A stretch of DNA of 9,526 nt from an uncultured beta proteobacterium (GCA_903932755.1 CAIZHL010000117.1:1-9526); one strand, 5' to 3'; positions 1 through 8,274 are shown, counted from the first letter of the stretch. Notes: generated from the sequence alone by a model not told the origin. Numbers and translations are program-made.

Positions 1-936
1 GCCGTGATTCTGGCTGGTAATCAGCACCTGGCCGGATTCAAGATCCTTGACCGGATGGTTGGCGCCGTGATGGCCGAACTTCATTTTCAGCGTCTTGCCG
101 CCTGCCGCCAGCGCCATCAGTTGATGGCCGAGACAGATGCCGAAGGTCGGCAACTTCTTGTCGAGGAAAGTGCGGATGGCCGCCACCGCATAGTCACAGG
201 GTTCCGGATCGCCGGGGCCGTTGGACAGGAAGACGCCATCGGGCTCCATTGCCAGCACCTCGGCGGCCGGAGTTTTTGCCGGCACCACGGTGAGATCGCA
301 ACCGCGCGAAGCCAGCATGCGCAGGATGTTGCGCTTGACACCGAAATCGTAGGCGACGACCTTGAAGCGAAACTTCTCGGGTTGTGCAAATCCGGTACCG
401 AGTTGCCACTCACCCTCTCGCCAGGAGTAGGCCTTCTGCGCGCTGACCACCTGCGCCAGATCCATGCCGGCCAGGCCGGGAAAAGCGCGCGCCTTGGCTA
501 CGGCAGCGTCTGCATCCAGGTGGTCGCCCGCCATCAAACAGCCGGCCTGAGCGCCCTTTTCGCGCAGGATGCGGGTCAGCTTGCGCGTGTCGATGTCGGC
601 CAGTCCGAGCACATTTCCGGCCCGCAGATAAGCATCTAGGGTCTGCTCGCTGCGGAAATTCGACGCCAGCAGCGGCAGGTCGCGTATTACCAGGCCGGCA
701 GCATGGATGGAAGCGGATTCGCAGTCCTCGGCATTGACGCCGTAGTTGCCGATATGGGGATACGTCAGGGTAACGATCTGGCGGGCGTAGGACGGATCCG
801 TGAGGATTTCCTGGTAACCGGTGAGCGCCGTATTGAACACCACTTCGCCGACGCTGCTGCCTGTCGAACCTATGCCTTTGCCCCTGAACACCGTTCCGTC
901 GGCCAAAGCAAGAAGGGCAGGCGGAAAGTGAGACAC
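1..936 (-). CDS. carA: Carbamoyl-phosphate synthase small (glutaminase) subunit, 3' end outside window
   Basis: CarA hydrolyses glutamine and passes ammonia to CarB, which makes carbamoyl phosphate for pyrimidine and arginine synthesis in the cytoplasm. The frame is open from a GTG at 936 to the window edge, giving 312 residues; E. coli CarA has about 382, so roughly 70 C-terminal residues are missing, including the expected catalytic His and Glu. The N-terminal CPSase domain begins [21 protein letters not shown] and contains [21 protein letters not shown]. The class I glutamine amidotransferase domain follows, with [11 protein letters not shown] and then [13 protein letters not shown]. The nucleophile Cys is about residue 268 (codon 133-135), and a TSQNHG motif lies at the edge. 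The GTG start has a GGGAG-type ribosome binding site about 7 nt upstream and fits the family N-terminus. dapB lies upstream on the same strand, 140 nt away, but carA has its own promoter. carB would be expected just beyond the edge. Confidence 0.96.
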   Translation of the reverse strand, partial: MSHFPPALLALADGTVFRGKGIGSTGSSVGEVVFNTALTGYQEILTDPSYARQIVTLTYPHIGNYGVNAEDCESASIHAAGLVIRDLPLLASNFRSEQTLDAYLRAGNVLGLADIDTRKLTRILREKGAQAGCLMAGDHLDADAAVAKARAFPGLAGMDLAQVVSAQKAYSWREGEWQLGTGFAQPEKFRFKVVAYDFGVKRNILRMLASRGCDLTVVPAKTPAAEVLAMEPDGVFLSNGPGDPEPCDYAVAAIRTFLDKKLPTFGICLGHQLMALAAGGKTLKMKFGHHGANHPVKDLESGQVLITSQNHG

Positions 937-1016
937 GATGAGGCTCCCGGAACAAGGCGATGCGGCGAAAGGGACCGGGCACCGCTTGATTCACATGGCG
1001 TCCGGCAAACTTTCTA

Positions 1017-1045
1017 ATTATACCTTGCCGACCCACCTGCCGCAA
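1017..1045 (-). promoter_or_regulatory. Predicted sigma70 promoter of carA
   Basis: Reading the minus strand, a perfect TATAAT lies at 1022-1017. A TTGCGG -35 (3 of 6 to consensus) lies at 1045-1040, with a 17-nt spacer. Transcription would start near 1010 and give a leader of about 75 nt before the carA GTG at 936. The rest of the 937-1076 gap shows no convincing terminator for dapB and no ArgR or PyrR-type element that I can recognise. Seen in sequence; function inferred. Confidence 0.6.
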
Positions 1046-1076
1046 CGCGGCCTTGGAGCCTTGCGTCGCCGGCGCC

Positions 1077-1886
<810 letters not shown>

Positions 1887-2306
1887 TTACTTCTTCTCCG
1901 GATCGGCTGCGCCGGCAGCAGCCGGCCCCGGGATATCGATGACCTGAGCCGGCCTGGGCGCCTCCGCCTTCGTGCCATCGTCGGCAACGACGTCGCCGGC
2001 GACGCGAGTCAGCTTGTTGTCCTGGAAAAACACCGTCAGGCCGCGCTGCTGGGCCTCGCCACGTCCGGGCTGAAAGCGATACACGTAGTCCCAGCGGTCC
2101 ACGTGGAACATGTCGGCCACCAGCGGCGAACCGAGAATAAAGCGTACCTGTTCGCGGCTGAGCCCCGGCTTCAACTGCGCCACCATCTCCTGCGTGACGA
2201 AGTTGCCCTGCCGCACATCTATGCGATACGGCGTCAGGTAGTTCGTGATCACCGGCGCACCGGAACAGGCCGCCAGAAAAGGCAGGAGCAACAAGAATCG
2301 CTTCAT
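1887..2306 (-). CDS. bamE: Outer membrane assembly lipoprotein BamE (OmlA/SmpA family)
   Basis: BamE is a small lipoprotein of the BAM complex that inserts beta-barrel proteins in the outer membrane. The chosen ATG at 2306 gives 139 residues: a short basic start (MKR), a Leu-rich hydrophobic stretch and a lipobox LAAC with the lipidated Cys at residue 14. The mature part has the SmpA/OmlA pattern: YRIDVRQGNFVTQEMV (27-42), L-x-PGLSREQVRFILGSP (45-61) and DRWDYVYRFQPG (70-81). The tail is Pro/Ala-rich and charged, of the kind often seen in betaproteobacterial members, which are longer than E. coli BamE (113 aa). A GTG at 2327 would add seven residues before the signal peptide and has no better ribosome binding site, so ATG is preferred (GGAA about 9 nt upstream). 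The gene is divergent from fur and directly followed by dapB; this order is common in Betaproteobacteria. Confidence 0.92.
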   Translation of the reverse strand: MKRFLLLLPFLAACSGAPVITNYLTPYRIDVRQGNFVTQEMVAQLKPGLSREQVRFILGSPLVADMFHVDRWDYVYRFQPGRGEAQQRGLTVFFQDNKLTRVAGDVVADDGTKAEAPRPAQVIDIPGPAAAGAADPEKK

Positions 2307-2338
2307 CGGGAAATTCCGGAAAAACACTCACTGGAGAT

Positions 2339-2360
2339 GGCTGCCGGATTCCGGCAAGCC
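2339..2360 (-). promoter_or_regulatory. GC-rich inverted repeat in the bamE leader
   Basis: TGCCGGA (2342-2348), one T, then TCCGGCA (2350-2356) is a perfect palindrome. It is flanked by GGC and GCC that extend the stem with one bulged base. It lies between the predicted bamE -10 (2384-2379) and the bamE start (2306), so it would fold as a hairpin in the bamE 5' leader about 35 to 55 nt before the start codon. It has no T tract and is not a canonical terminator. Role unknown. Confidence 0.4.
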
Positions 2361-2370
2361 TCGTCTTCTG

Positions 2371-2392
2371 CCGATTGGATTATCCCAATCGG
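2371..2392. promoter_or_regulatory. Perfect 8-bp inverted repeat in the bamE/fur divergent region, overlapping the likely bamE -10
   Basis: CCGATTGG (2371-2378) and CCAATCGG (2385-2392) are exact inverted copies around ATTATC. On the minus strand the centre reads GATAAT, which is 5 of 6 to TATAAT and is the best -10 candidate for bamE; no good -35 is visible. GATAAT is also the hexamer unit of the classical Fur box, and the 19-bp register matches that consensus at about 10 of 19 positions. A Fur or other repressor operator here is plausible but not proven. Confidence 0.45.
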
Positions 2393-2403
2393 AGCGCGAA
2401 AAC

Positions 2404-2411
2404 TATATCAT
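2404..2411 (+). promoter_or_regulatory. Candidate -10 region of fur
   Basis: TATATCAT contains TATCAT (2406-2411), 5 of 6 to the -10 consensus, about 40 nt before the fur ATG. No convincing -35 lies at the right distance. The stretch between it and the ATG has no recognisable Shine-Dalgarno sequence (the bases before ATG read CTGTCGCTCC), so fur translation may rely on other signals. Weak prediction. Confidence 0.3.
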
Positions 2412-2450
2412 AGCTGCCCGTTCCGCCTTTGACGCCGCGCCTGTCGCTCC

Positions 2451-2897
2451 ATGACCCATCCAGACGACCTCAAGAGTATCGGCCTCAAGGCAACCTATCC
2501 GCGCCTGAAGATCCTCGACCTCTTCCACAAGTTGCAGGACGAGGGTGCGCCGCGCCATGTCACCGCGGAAGACGTCTATCGCCACCTGCTGGCCGACGGC
2601 CTCGACATCGGGCTGGCAACGGTCTACCGGGTGCTGACCCAGTTCGAACAAGCCGGCCTGCTGCAGCGGCACCATTTCGAATCCGGCAAGGCGATCTTCG
2701 AGCTGAATGAAGGAAAGCACCACGACCATCTGGTCTGCGTCGACTGCGGTCGCGTCGAGGAATTCTTCGATGCCGCGATCGAAAGGCGACAAACGAGCAT
2801 CGCGCAGGAACGCGGCTTCACGGTCCGCGAACACGCCCTTTATCTCTATGTCGAGTGCAACAAGACTGACTGCCCGCACCGCAAGGGCGCTGTTTAA
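2451..2897 (+). CDS. fur: Ferric uptake regulator Fur
   Basis: Fur is a dimeric, metal-responsive repressor that uses Fe(II) to block iron-uptake genes. The protein has 148 residues, the family's usual size. The N-terminal winged helix includes GLKATYPRLKILDLF (11-25), HVTAEDVYRHL (36-46) and GLATVYRVLTQFEQAGL (54-70). The dimerisation and metal domain includes HHFESGKAIFEL (74-85) and the histidine cluster HHDH (90-93). The CxxC at 96-99 and a second pair, Cys136 and Cys141 near the C-terminus, are candidate zinc ligands. The pattern is that of true Fur rather than Zur or PerR, although that distinction rests on memory of the families. The gene is divergent from bamE, as in many Proteobacteria, and a cation-exporter gene starts 8 nt after its stop. 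The start lacks a clear ribosome binding site. Confidence 0.95.
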   Translation: MTHPDDLKSIGLKATYPRLKILDLFHKLQDEGAPRHVTAEDVYRHLLADGLDIGLATVYRVLTQFEQAGLLQRHHFESGKAIFELNEGKHHDHLVCVDCGRVEEFFDAAIERRQTSIAQERGFTVREHALYLYVECNKTDCPHRKGAV

Positions 2898-2905
2898 GGG
2901 GCTGC

Positions 2906-3478
2906 ATGGAAGCGTTTCTCACCTCGACCACACTGGTCGCCGTCGCCGAAATCGGCGACAAGACCCAGTTGCTGTCTTTCGTCCTCGCCGCCCGCTTGCG
3001 CAAACCCTGGGCCATCATTGCCGGCATCTTCGTCGCCACCGTGCTCAATCACGCCCTGGCCGGTTCGGTGGGCGTCTGGCTGGCACAATTGATCTCGCCG
3101 CAATGGCTGCCGTGGATCACCGGCGCCGTTTTCATCGCCTTCGGCCTGTGGGCGCTGCATCCCGATTCGCTCGACGAAGATCCGAAGATCCATCCCGCCG
3201 GCGCCTTCGTCACCACCACCATCGCCTTCTTCATCGCCGAAATGGGCGACAAGACGCAGTTCGCCACCGTGGCACTGGGTGCGCAGTTTCAGGGCGCGCT
3301 GTTCGCCGTGGTGATGGGCACCACGCTGGGCATGATGCTGGCCAATGTTCCCGCCGTCATCATCGGCGAGAAGCTGGCCAAGCGCCTGCCGCTCAACATC
3401 ATCCGCTGGATCGCCGCCGGCGTGTTCATCGCCACCGGCGTGGTGACCATGCTGGGCGCGCCGGCGCTGCCGGGATAG
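2906..3478 (+). CDS. UPF0016/GDT1 (TMEM165) family membrane protein, putative manganese exporter
   Basis: The 190-residue protein is strongly hydrophobic, with about six predicted membrane segments in two homologous halves. Each half carries the family signature: EIGDKTQ at residues 15-21 and EMGDKTQ at 112-118. These acidic motifs form the cation site in GDT1/TMEM165 proteins. Bacterial members studied in Vibrio and cyanobacteria export Mn(II), and eukaryotic ones move Mn or Ca. The linker between the halves (about 84-96, HPDSLDEDPKIHP) is acidic and probably cytosolic. The ATG at 2906 has a strong AGGGG site 4-8 nt upstream and lies 8 nt after the fur stop, so the two genes are very likely co-transcribed. 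This links iron regulation with export of a competing metal (inference). The family is clear; the substrate is not shown by sequence alone. Confidence 0.9.
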   Translation: MEAFLTSTTLVAVAEIGDKTQLLSFVLAARLRKPWAIIAGIFVATVLNHALAGSVGVWLAQLISPQWLPWITGAVFIAFGLWALHPDSLDEDPKIHPAGAFVTTTIAFFIAEMGDKTQFATVALGAQFQGALFAVVMGTTLGMMLANVPAVIIGEKLAKRLPLNIIRWIAAGVFIATGVVTMLGAPALPG

Positions 3479-3484
3479 GCGAAA

Positions 3485-5137
3485 CTAGGCCAGACCGAGC
3501 ATTTCCGCCGCGTGGCGGCGGGTGGTTTCGGTGATTTTTTCGCCGCCCAGCATGCGCGCGATCTCGCCGATGCGCGCCTCCTTGTCGAGCACGTTGACCG
3601 TGGATGTCGTCGTCCCCTTGCGCGTTTCCTTGGCGATCGACCACTGCCAGTCCGCCTGCGCCGCCACCTGCGGCAGATGGGTGACGCACAGCACCTGGCG
3701 GCTCTTGCCCAGTTCGCGCAACATGCGGCCGACGATTTCCGCGACGCGGCCGCCGATGCCGACATCGACTTCGTCGAAGATCAGCGTGCCGGCGGCATTG
3801 GCCTGGCTGGCGATGACTTGCAGGGCGAGGCCGATGCGCGACAACTCGCCGCCCGAGGCCACCTTGGCCAAACCGCGCAGCGGCTGCCCGGCGTTGGCCG
3901 AAACCAGGAATTCGACGTTTTCCAGCCCGCAGGCGGCGCCTTCGGGCAGCGGCGCCAGTGCGATCTCGAAGCGCCCGCCGGCCATGGCCAGTTCCTGCAT
4001 GCCGGCCGTAACGGCGGCGGACAGGGCTTTGGCTGTCTTCGCACGCAGGGCCGAAAGCTTCTTTCCCACCTCCCGAAATGCGGCTTCCGCCTTGCGCTCG
4101 CGCTCGGCGAGGGCGGCGGGATCCGCGCGCAAGGTGAGTTCGGCGAGGCGGCCTTGCAGGGACTCCAGCAAGCCAGGCAACTCCTCGGGACTGACCCTGT
4201 GCTTGCGCGCCATCTGCGTCACCGCATCGATGCGGTTGTCGAGTTCGACAAGCCGCGCGGGATCAAGCTCGAGGCGATCCTGATAACGCCGTAGCGCCAG
4301 CGCCGACTCTTCGAGCTGGATCAGCGCGCCCTCGAAGAGTTGCGCCGCCTCGCCCAACGCAGCATCAAAGGACGTCAATTCCGCCAGCTTCGCCCCGGCA
4401 TGCTGCAACAGCGGCAGGCTTGCGGCCTCGCCCTCCTCCAGTGCCGCCAGCGCCATCCCGGCGCCTTCCAGCAGGGCATTGGCATTGCCCAGCCGGCGAT
4501 GTTCCTGTTCCGTTTCCTGCCAGCCGGCAGCATCGAAGCCCAGGGCGGCCAGTTCCCCGACCTGCCACTCGAGCAGTTCGCGTTCGCGCGCCGCGGCCTC
4601 GACATCCTTTTCGGCCTCGGCGCGGGCTTCGCGCGCGGCGCGCCAAACCGCCCAGGCTGCCGCCACTTCCCGCGCCAGCGCCTGCGCGCCGGCATGGGTA
4701 TCGAGCAGGTCGCGCTGGGCATCGGCGCGCAGCAGGGAATGATGGGCGTTCTGGCCGTGGATGTCGGCGAGGAAATCGGCGACCTCGCGCAATTGTCCGA
4801 GCGTGGCCGCAGCCCCATTGACATAGGCGCGGGAACGGCCGGCATTGTCGATCACGCGGCGCAGCAGGCAGGCATCGGTGTCGAAATCTCCGGCGCGTAG
4901 CCAGGATTCGAGCGCACTGCCGGGGACCACGTCGAACTCGGCGGAAATCTCCGCGCGCTCGGCGCCGCTCCGTACCACCGAGACATCGGCGCGTTCGCCC
5001 AGCGCCAGCGACAGCGCATCGACCAGGATGGACTTGCCGGCGCCGGTCTCGCCGGTCAGCGCGCCGAAGCCGCCGCCGAACTCGAGCTCGATGCGGTCGA
5101 CAATGACAAAGTCGCGGACGATCAGACGCAGCAGCAT
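3485..5137 (-). CDS. recN: DNA repair protein RecN (SMC-like ATPase)
   Basis: RecN is an SMC/Rad50-like ATPase that acts early at DNA double-strand breaks in the cytoplasm. The protein has 550 residues; E. coli RecN has 553. The N-terminal half-site LRLIVRDFVIVDRIELEF is followed by Walker A GETGAGKS (29-36) and the conserved VDALSLALGERAD. The middle 150-400 is Ala/Glu/Leu/Arg-rich, consistent with an antiparallel coiled coil. The C-terminal half has the ABC signature SGGELSRIGLAL (from about 428), Walker B LIFDEVDVGIGG (about 452-463) and the switch segment VTHLPQVAAQA (about 485-495). The ATG at 5137 lies 3 nt after the nadK stop, so both genes share a transcript. Its stop is 6 nt from that of the convergent exporter gene. 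I see no LexA-type site upstream of the pair. Confidence 0.97.
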   Translation of the reverse strand: MLLRLIVRDFVIVDRIELEFGGGFGALTGETGAGKSILVDALSLALGERADVSVVRSGAERAEISAEFDVVPGSALESWLRAGDFDTDACLLRRVIDNAGRSRAYVNGAAATLGQLREVADFLADIHGQNAHHSLLRADAQRDLLDTHAGAQALAREVAAAWAVWRAAREARAEAEKDVEAAARERELLEWQVGELAALGFDAAGWQETEQEHRRLGNANALLEGAGMALAALEEGEAASLPLLQHAGAKLAELTSFDAALGEAAQLFEGALIQLEESALALRRYQDRLELDPARLVELDNRIDAVTQMARKHRVSPEELPGLLESLQGRLAELTLRADPAALAERERKAEAAFREVGKKLSALRAKTAKALSAAVTAGMQELAMAGGRFEIALAPLPEGAACGLENVEFLVSANAGQPLRGLAKVASGGELSRIGLALQVIASQANAAGTLIFDEVDVGIGGRVAEIVGRMLRELGKSRQVLCVTHLPQVAAQADWQWSIAKETRKGTTTSTVNVLDKEARIGEIARMLGGEKITETTRRHAAEMLGLA

Positions 5138-5140
5138 GTT

Positions 5141-6028
5141 TCAGTGTCTCGGGGTCGCACTCCAGTGCAGCTTCTCCCGCAGCATGGCGAAATAGCTGTA
5201 GCCGGGCGGATGCAGCAGGGTGATGTTGTGGCGCGAACGCGCCATGCGCACGACGTCGCCGGCGCGGGCATCGAAGCGCGTCTGGCCGTCGAAATGTACC
5301 CGTGCATCGTGGGGCGGCAGCAAAGCGATGTCGATGGTGCTGCTGTCGCTGACGGTTATCGGCCGGTTCGATAGGGCGTGCGGGCACAGCGGCACGATGG
5401 CGATGCCGGGCACCGAGGGATGGAGAATCGGGCCGTTGGCGGAAAGCGCGTAGGCGGTGGATCCGGTCGGTGTCGATACGACCAGGCCGTCGGCGCGCAG
5501 GACGTGGATCAACTCGCCATCGACCTTCACTTCCAGTTCGATCATGCGCCCGATGTCGCCTTTGTTCACCACCACGTCGTTCAGCGCCAGCGTCTGGTAG
5601 GCCGGCTCACCGTCGCGCCGCACTTCGGCGTCGAGCAGAAACCTTTTCTCGCGGGAAAACTTGCCTTCGAGCAGGGAGGTAATGCTCTCGGTCATGGAGT
5701 CCAGCGCGATATCCGTCATGAAGCCCAGCCGCCCCTGATTGACGCCGACCAGCGGCACATCGAAGCAGGCGAGGTGCCGTGCCGCGTTGAGCATGGTGCC
5801 GTCACCGCCGAGGATCACCGCCAGTTCGGCACGCTCGCCTATCGCCTCGTAGCCGGCTACCGCGTAGCCGTTGGCGCCGACCGCAGCGGCCGTATCTTCT
5901 TCCAGCAACACCTCGACGCCGCGCTTGCTCAGAAAGGTGGCGAGCGCCCGCAGCGACTCGGCGATCTCCCGGCTCTGGTACTTGCCGATCAGGGCGACGG
6001 AGTTGAAGGCATTGGATGCGGCGTTCAT
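5141..6028 (-). CDS. nadK: NAD kinase
   Basis: NadK phosphorylates NAD to NADP, setting the NADPH supply for biosynthesis and redox defence. The protein has 295 residues, close to E. coli NadK (292). The start [16 protein letters not shown] (11-26) is typical of betaproteobacterial members. The NAD-kinase signature LGGDGTML is at 73-80, with NQGRLGFM at 97-104, LNDVVVNKG at 149-157 and [21 protein letters not shown] at 180-200 (nucleotide binding). The ATG at 6028 is preceded closely by a TTTAAT -10-like hexamer (6041-6036) that would place the transcript start at or just before the start codon, so the leader may be extremely short. recN follows after 3 nt. The gene is divergent from hrcA. 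Confidence 0.97.
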   Translation of the reverse strand: MNAASNAFNSVALIGKYQSREIAESLRALATFLSKRGVEVLLEEDTAAAVGANGYAVAGYEAIGERAELAVILGGDGTMLNAARHLACFDVPLVGVNQGRLGFMTDIALDSMTESITSLLEGKFSREKRFLLDAEVRRDGEPAYQTLALNDVVVNKGDIGRMIELEVKVDGELIHVLRADGLVVSTPTGSTAYALSANGPILHPSVPGIAIVPLCPHALSNRPITVSDSSTIDIALLPPHDARVHFDGQTRFDARAGDVVRMARSRHNITLLHPPGYSYFAMLREKLHWSATPRH

Positions 6029-6035
6029 GCTTTCG

Positions 6036-6041
6036 ATTAAA
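6036..6041 (-). promoter_or_regulatory. Candidate -10 of nadK-recN
   Basis: On the minus strand TTTAAT (6041-6036) is 5 of 6 to the -10 consensus and ends 7 nt before the nadK ATG. If used, transcription would begin almost at the start codon, giving a leaderless or near-leaderless mRNA; only a weak GAAAG precedes the ATG. No good -35 is seen. Confidence 0.35.
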
Positions 6042-6075
6042 CCACATTTGCGGACGGCTTATTTCAGGGGGCGGA

Positions 6076-6110
6076 CGGTCGCGGGCAGCGCGGCAGCGCT
6101 TCGCGGACCG
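6076..6110. repeat. Imperfect GC-rich inverted repeat between nadK and hrcA
   Basis: The outer arms CGGTCGCG (6076-6083) and CGCGGACCG (6102-6110) pair with one bulged G. Inside them AGCGC (6087-6091) and GCGCT (6096-6100) pair exactly around GGCA. The 109-nt divergent region also holds GCGGACGG twice, at 6050-6057 and 6071-6078 (21 bp apart), and a variant GCGGACCG at 6103-6110. It could be an operator, a hairpin, or GC-rich chance. It does not resemble CIRCE. Confidence 0.35.
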
Positions 6111-6122
6111 GGGCGAACTGGC

Positions 6123-6131
6123 TGCTACAAT
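6123..6131 (+). promoter_or_regulatory. Candidate extended -10 promoter of hrcA
   Basis: TGCTACAAT is an extended -10 (TGn followed by TACAAT, 5 of 6). It ends 6 nt before the hrcA ATG at 6138, so the predicted transcript start coincides with the start codon. There is no Shine-Dalgarno sequence before the ATG, which fits a leaderless mRNA. No CIRCE element is present, so autoregulation by HrcA is not supported here. Confidence 0.4.
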
Positions 6132-6137
6132 CGTCGC

Positions 6138-7157
6138 ATGCTCGACTATCGCGCGCAGACCCTGCTGAAGACCCTGATCGAACGCTATATCGCCGAAGGC
6201 CAGCCGGTGGGCTCGCGCACGCTGTCCAAGTACTCGGGCCTCGAACTGTCCCCGGCAACCATCCGCAACGTCATGTCGGACCTGGAAGAGATGGGCTTCA
6301 TCGCCAGCCCGCACACCTCCGCCGGGCGCGTGCCGACGGCGCTGGGCTACCGGCTCTTCGTCGATTCCCTGCTTACCGTCAAGCCGCTGCATAGTTCCGA
6401 GCTCTCGGAAATCAAGGGGGCGATCCAGCCCGACCAGCCGCAGCTCGTGATCAGCCATGCCTCGCAACTGCTGTCGCAGCTCACGGCATTTGCCGGCATC
6501 GTGGTCGCGCCGCGCCGCCAGCAACCGCGCATCCGCCAGATCGAGTTCCTCAGCCTGTCGGACAAGCGCGTCCTCCTGATCATCGTCACCGCCGACGGCG
6601 ACGTGCAGAACCGCATCCTGTTTACCCAGCGCAACTACAGTCCGTCGGAACTGGTCGAGGCCGCCAACTACCTGAACCAGAACTGCCTCGGACTCGACTT
6701 CGACCAGGTGCGCTCGCGCGTCGTCGAAGAACTGCGCCAGCTGCGCGCCGACATGTCGGAATTGATGACCGCCGCACTCGATGCCGGCAACCAGGCCATC
6801 GCCGACACCTCGACGCAATACGTCATCAGCGGCGAAAAGAACCTGCTCGGCGTCGAAGACCTGTCGTCCAACATGACCCGCCTGCGCCGCCTGTTCGACC
6901 TGTTCGAGCAGCGCACCGGACTGGCCCAGCTGCTGGAACTGTCGAGCCGCGCCGAGGGCGTGCAGGTCTTCATCGGCGGCGAATCGGGCATCGCGCCGCT
7001 TGACGAATGCTCGGTGGTCGCCGCCCCCTACGAGGTCGACGGCCAGATCGTCGGCACCATCGGCGTCATCGGCCCGACGCGCATGGCCTACGAACGGGTG
7101 ATCCCCATCGTCGACATCACCGCCAAACTCCTTACATCTGCGCTTTCGACCCCCTGA
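6138..7157 (+). CDS. hrcA: Heat-inducible transcription repressor HrcA
   Basis: HrcA represses chaperone operons by binding the CIRCE inverted repeat and is kept active by GroEL. The protein has 339 residues. The N-terminal winged helix includes [20 protein letters not shown] (5-24), [20 protein letters not shown] (25-44), [11 protein letters not shown] and the conserved [10 protein letters not shown] (58-67). The C-terminal GAF-like half ends with [27 protein letters not shown]. The frame is open upstream, but the family N-terminus (MLDYRAQ) fixes the ATG at 6138. The stop TGA overlaps the hemH ATG in TGATG, so the two genes are translationally coupled. No CIRCE element (TTAGCACTC, 9 nt, GAGTGCTAA) is visible anywhere in the window, so its target, probably groESL, lies elsewhere (inference). 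Confidence 0.96.
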   Translation: MLDYRAQTLLKTLIERYIAEGQPVGSRTLSKYSGLELSPATIRNVMSDLEEMGFIASPHTSAGRVPTALGYRLFVDSLLTVKPLHSSELSEIKGAIQPDQPQLVISHASQLLSQLTAFAGIVVAPRRQQPRIRQIEFLSLSDKRVLLIIVTADGDVQNRILFTQRNYSPSELVEAANYLNQNCLGLDFDQVRSRVVEELRQLRADMSELMTAALDAGNQAIADTSTQYVISGEKNLLGVEDLSSNMTRLRRLFDLFEQRTGLAQLLELSSRAEGVQVFIGGESGIAPLDECSVVAAPYEVDGQIVGTIGVIGPTRMAYERVIPIVDITAKLLTSALSTP

Positions 7158-8242
7158 TGCCACGCTACGCCCCAGAACCCGCGCCGAATCACGGCGCACC
7201 GCGCCGCACCGGCATCCTGCTGGTCAACCTCGGCACCCCCGAAGCGCCCACCGCAGCCGCTCTGCGACCCTATCTCAAGCAGTTCCTCTGGGACCCGCGC
7301 GTGGTCGAAATCCCGCGTCCGGTGTGGTGGCTGATCCTGCATCTCTTCGTGCTGACCCTGCGCCCGGCGAAATCGGCGGCGAAGTACGCCAAGATCTGGA
7401 TGACGGAAGGTTCGCCCTTGAAAGTGCATACCGAGCGCCAGGCCAAGCTGCTCAAGGGCAGCCTGGGTGAGGCCGGATCTGCGGACGTCGCCGTGGCCTG
7501 GGCCATGCGCTACGGCCAGCCCTCGATCGCCAATTCCCTCGACCAGTTCAAGCGCGACGGCGTCGAGCGCGTGCTGGTGGTCCCCCTCTACCCGCAATAC
7601 GCGGCCAGCAGCACCGCCAGCGTGATGGATGACGTCGCCGACTGGATCAAGCGCAGCCGCAACCCGCTGGAGATCCGCTTCATCAAGCATTTCCACGACC
7701 ACCCCGGCTACATCGCGGCGTTGGCCGCCAGCGTGCGCGACTACTGGGCCGCCAACGGCCGGCCGGACAAGCTGGTCATGAGTTTTCACGGCGTGCCGCG
7801 CCGCTCGCTCGACCTGGGCGACTCCTATCATTGCGAATGCCATAAAACGGGACGCCTGCTGGCGGAAGCCCTGGGGCTGGACGGCAAAGACTATATGGTC
7901 ACGTTCCAGTCGCGCTTCGGCAAGGCGGAGTGGCTGCAGCCCTATACCCAGCCGACGCTGGAAAAACTCGGCGCTGACGGCACGGCGCGGGTCGATGTCA
8001 TGTGTCCCGGCTTCGTTGCCGATTGCCTGGAAACCCTCGAAGAAATCGCCATGGAATGCAAAGAGTCATTTCTGCTCGCGGGGGGCAAGCAGTTCCATTA
8101 CATCCCCTGCGTCAACGAACGGCCGGACTGGATTGCCGCGTTTCGCGAACTGGTCTCGACCCACCTCTGCGGCTGGCCGCTCGCCGCCAGCGCCGACCCG
8201 CAAGCGAAGCAGCGCGCGGCGGCCCTCGGCGCCAAATCCTGA
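7157..8242 (+). CDS. hemH: Ferrochelatase
   Basis: HemH inserts Fe(II) into protoporphyrin IX, the last step of heme b synthesis, at the cytoplasmic membrane face. The ATG at 7157 shares its A with the hrcA stop, giving 361 residues. Family motifs are [12 protein letters not shown] (20-31), [10 protein letters not shown] (87-96), [16 protein letters not shown] (141-156), [21 protein letters not shown] (208-228; the catalytic His is about 211), [16 protein letters not shown] (249-264) and [18 protein letters not shown] (283-300), with the conserved acidic residue about Glu292. The N-terminal ~15 residues are a polar extension. An internal hydrophobic stretch at 54-69 ([16 protein letters not shown]) suits membrane contact. 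The TGATG overlap implies translation depends on hrcA. Confidence 0.96.
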   Translation: MPRYAPEPAPNHGAPRRTGILLVNLGTPEAPTAAALRPYLKQFLWDPRVVEIPRPVWWLILHLFVLTLRPAKSAAKYAKIWMTEGSPLKVHTERQAKLLKGSLGEAGSADVAVAWAMRYGQPSIANSLDQFKRDGVERVLVVPLYPQYAASSTASVMDDVADWIKRSRNPLEIRFIKHFHDHPGYIAALAASVRDYWAANGRPDKLVMSFHGVPRRSLDLGDSYHCECHKTGRLLAEALGLDGKDYMVTFQSRFGKAEWLQPYTQPTLEKLGADGTARVDVMCPGFVADCLETLEEIAMECKESFLLAGGKQFHYIPCVNERPDWIAAFRELVSTHLCGWPLAASADPQAKQRAAALGAKS

Positions 8243-8248
8243 CGCACC

Positions 8249-8274
8249 CTTGAAGTGGCGGCGCCCGGCCATAT
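8249..8274 (+). promoter_or_regulatory. Candidate promoter of the thioredoxin gene (sigma32-like or sigma70-like)
   Basis: CTTGAA (8249-8254), preceded by CC as in the extended sigma32 -35, is followed after 12 nt by GGCCATAT (8267-8274), 6 of 8 to CCCCATNT. The spacing is 2 nt shorter than in the grpE and dnaK promoters. The same bases can be read as a sigma70 site, TTGAAG (8250-8255), 16 nt, TATATC (8272-8277). Either way the -10 enters the left arm of the palindrome at 8269-8296. Confidence 0.35.

Noticed and set aside
937..1076. A one-codon reading frame (ATG TGA) in the predicted carA leader as an attenuation device.
   Set aside because: There is no ribosome binding site before it, no alternative hairpins and no known parallel, so it is probably chance.
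2307..2327. GTG at 2327 as the bamE start.
   Set aside because: It places seven residues before the natural lipoprotein signal peptide and has no better ribosome binding site than the ATG at 2306.
3505..3518. CCGCC-GCGT-GGCGG after the exporter gene as a terminator.
   Set aside because: The stem is short, lies in recN coding sequence and no T tract follows directly.
3512..4900. Plus-strand open frames of 130-260 codons opposite recN.
   Set aside because: recN is intact and recognisable along its whole length; these frames are low-complexity and arise from codon bias.
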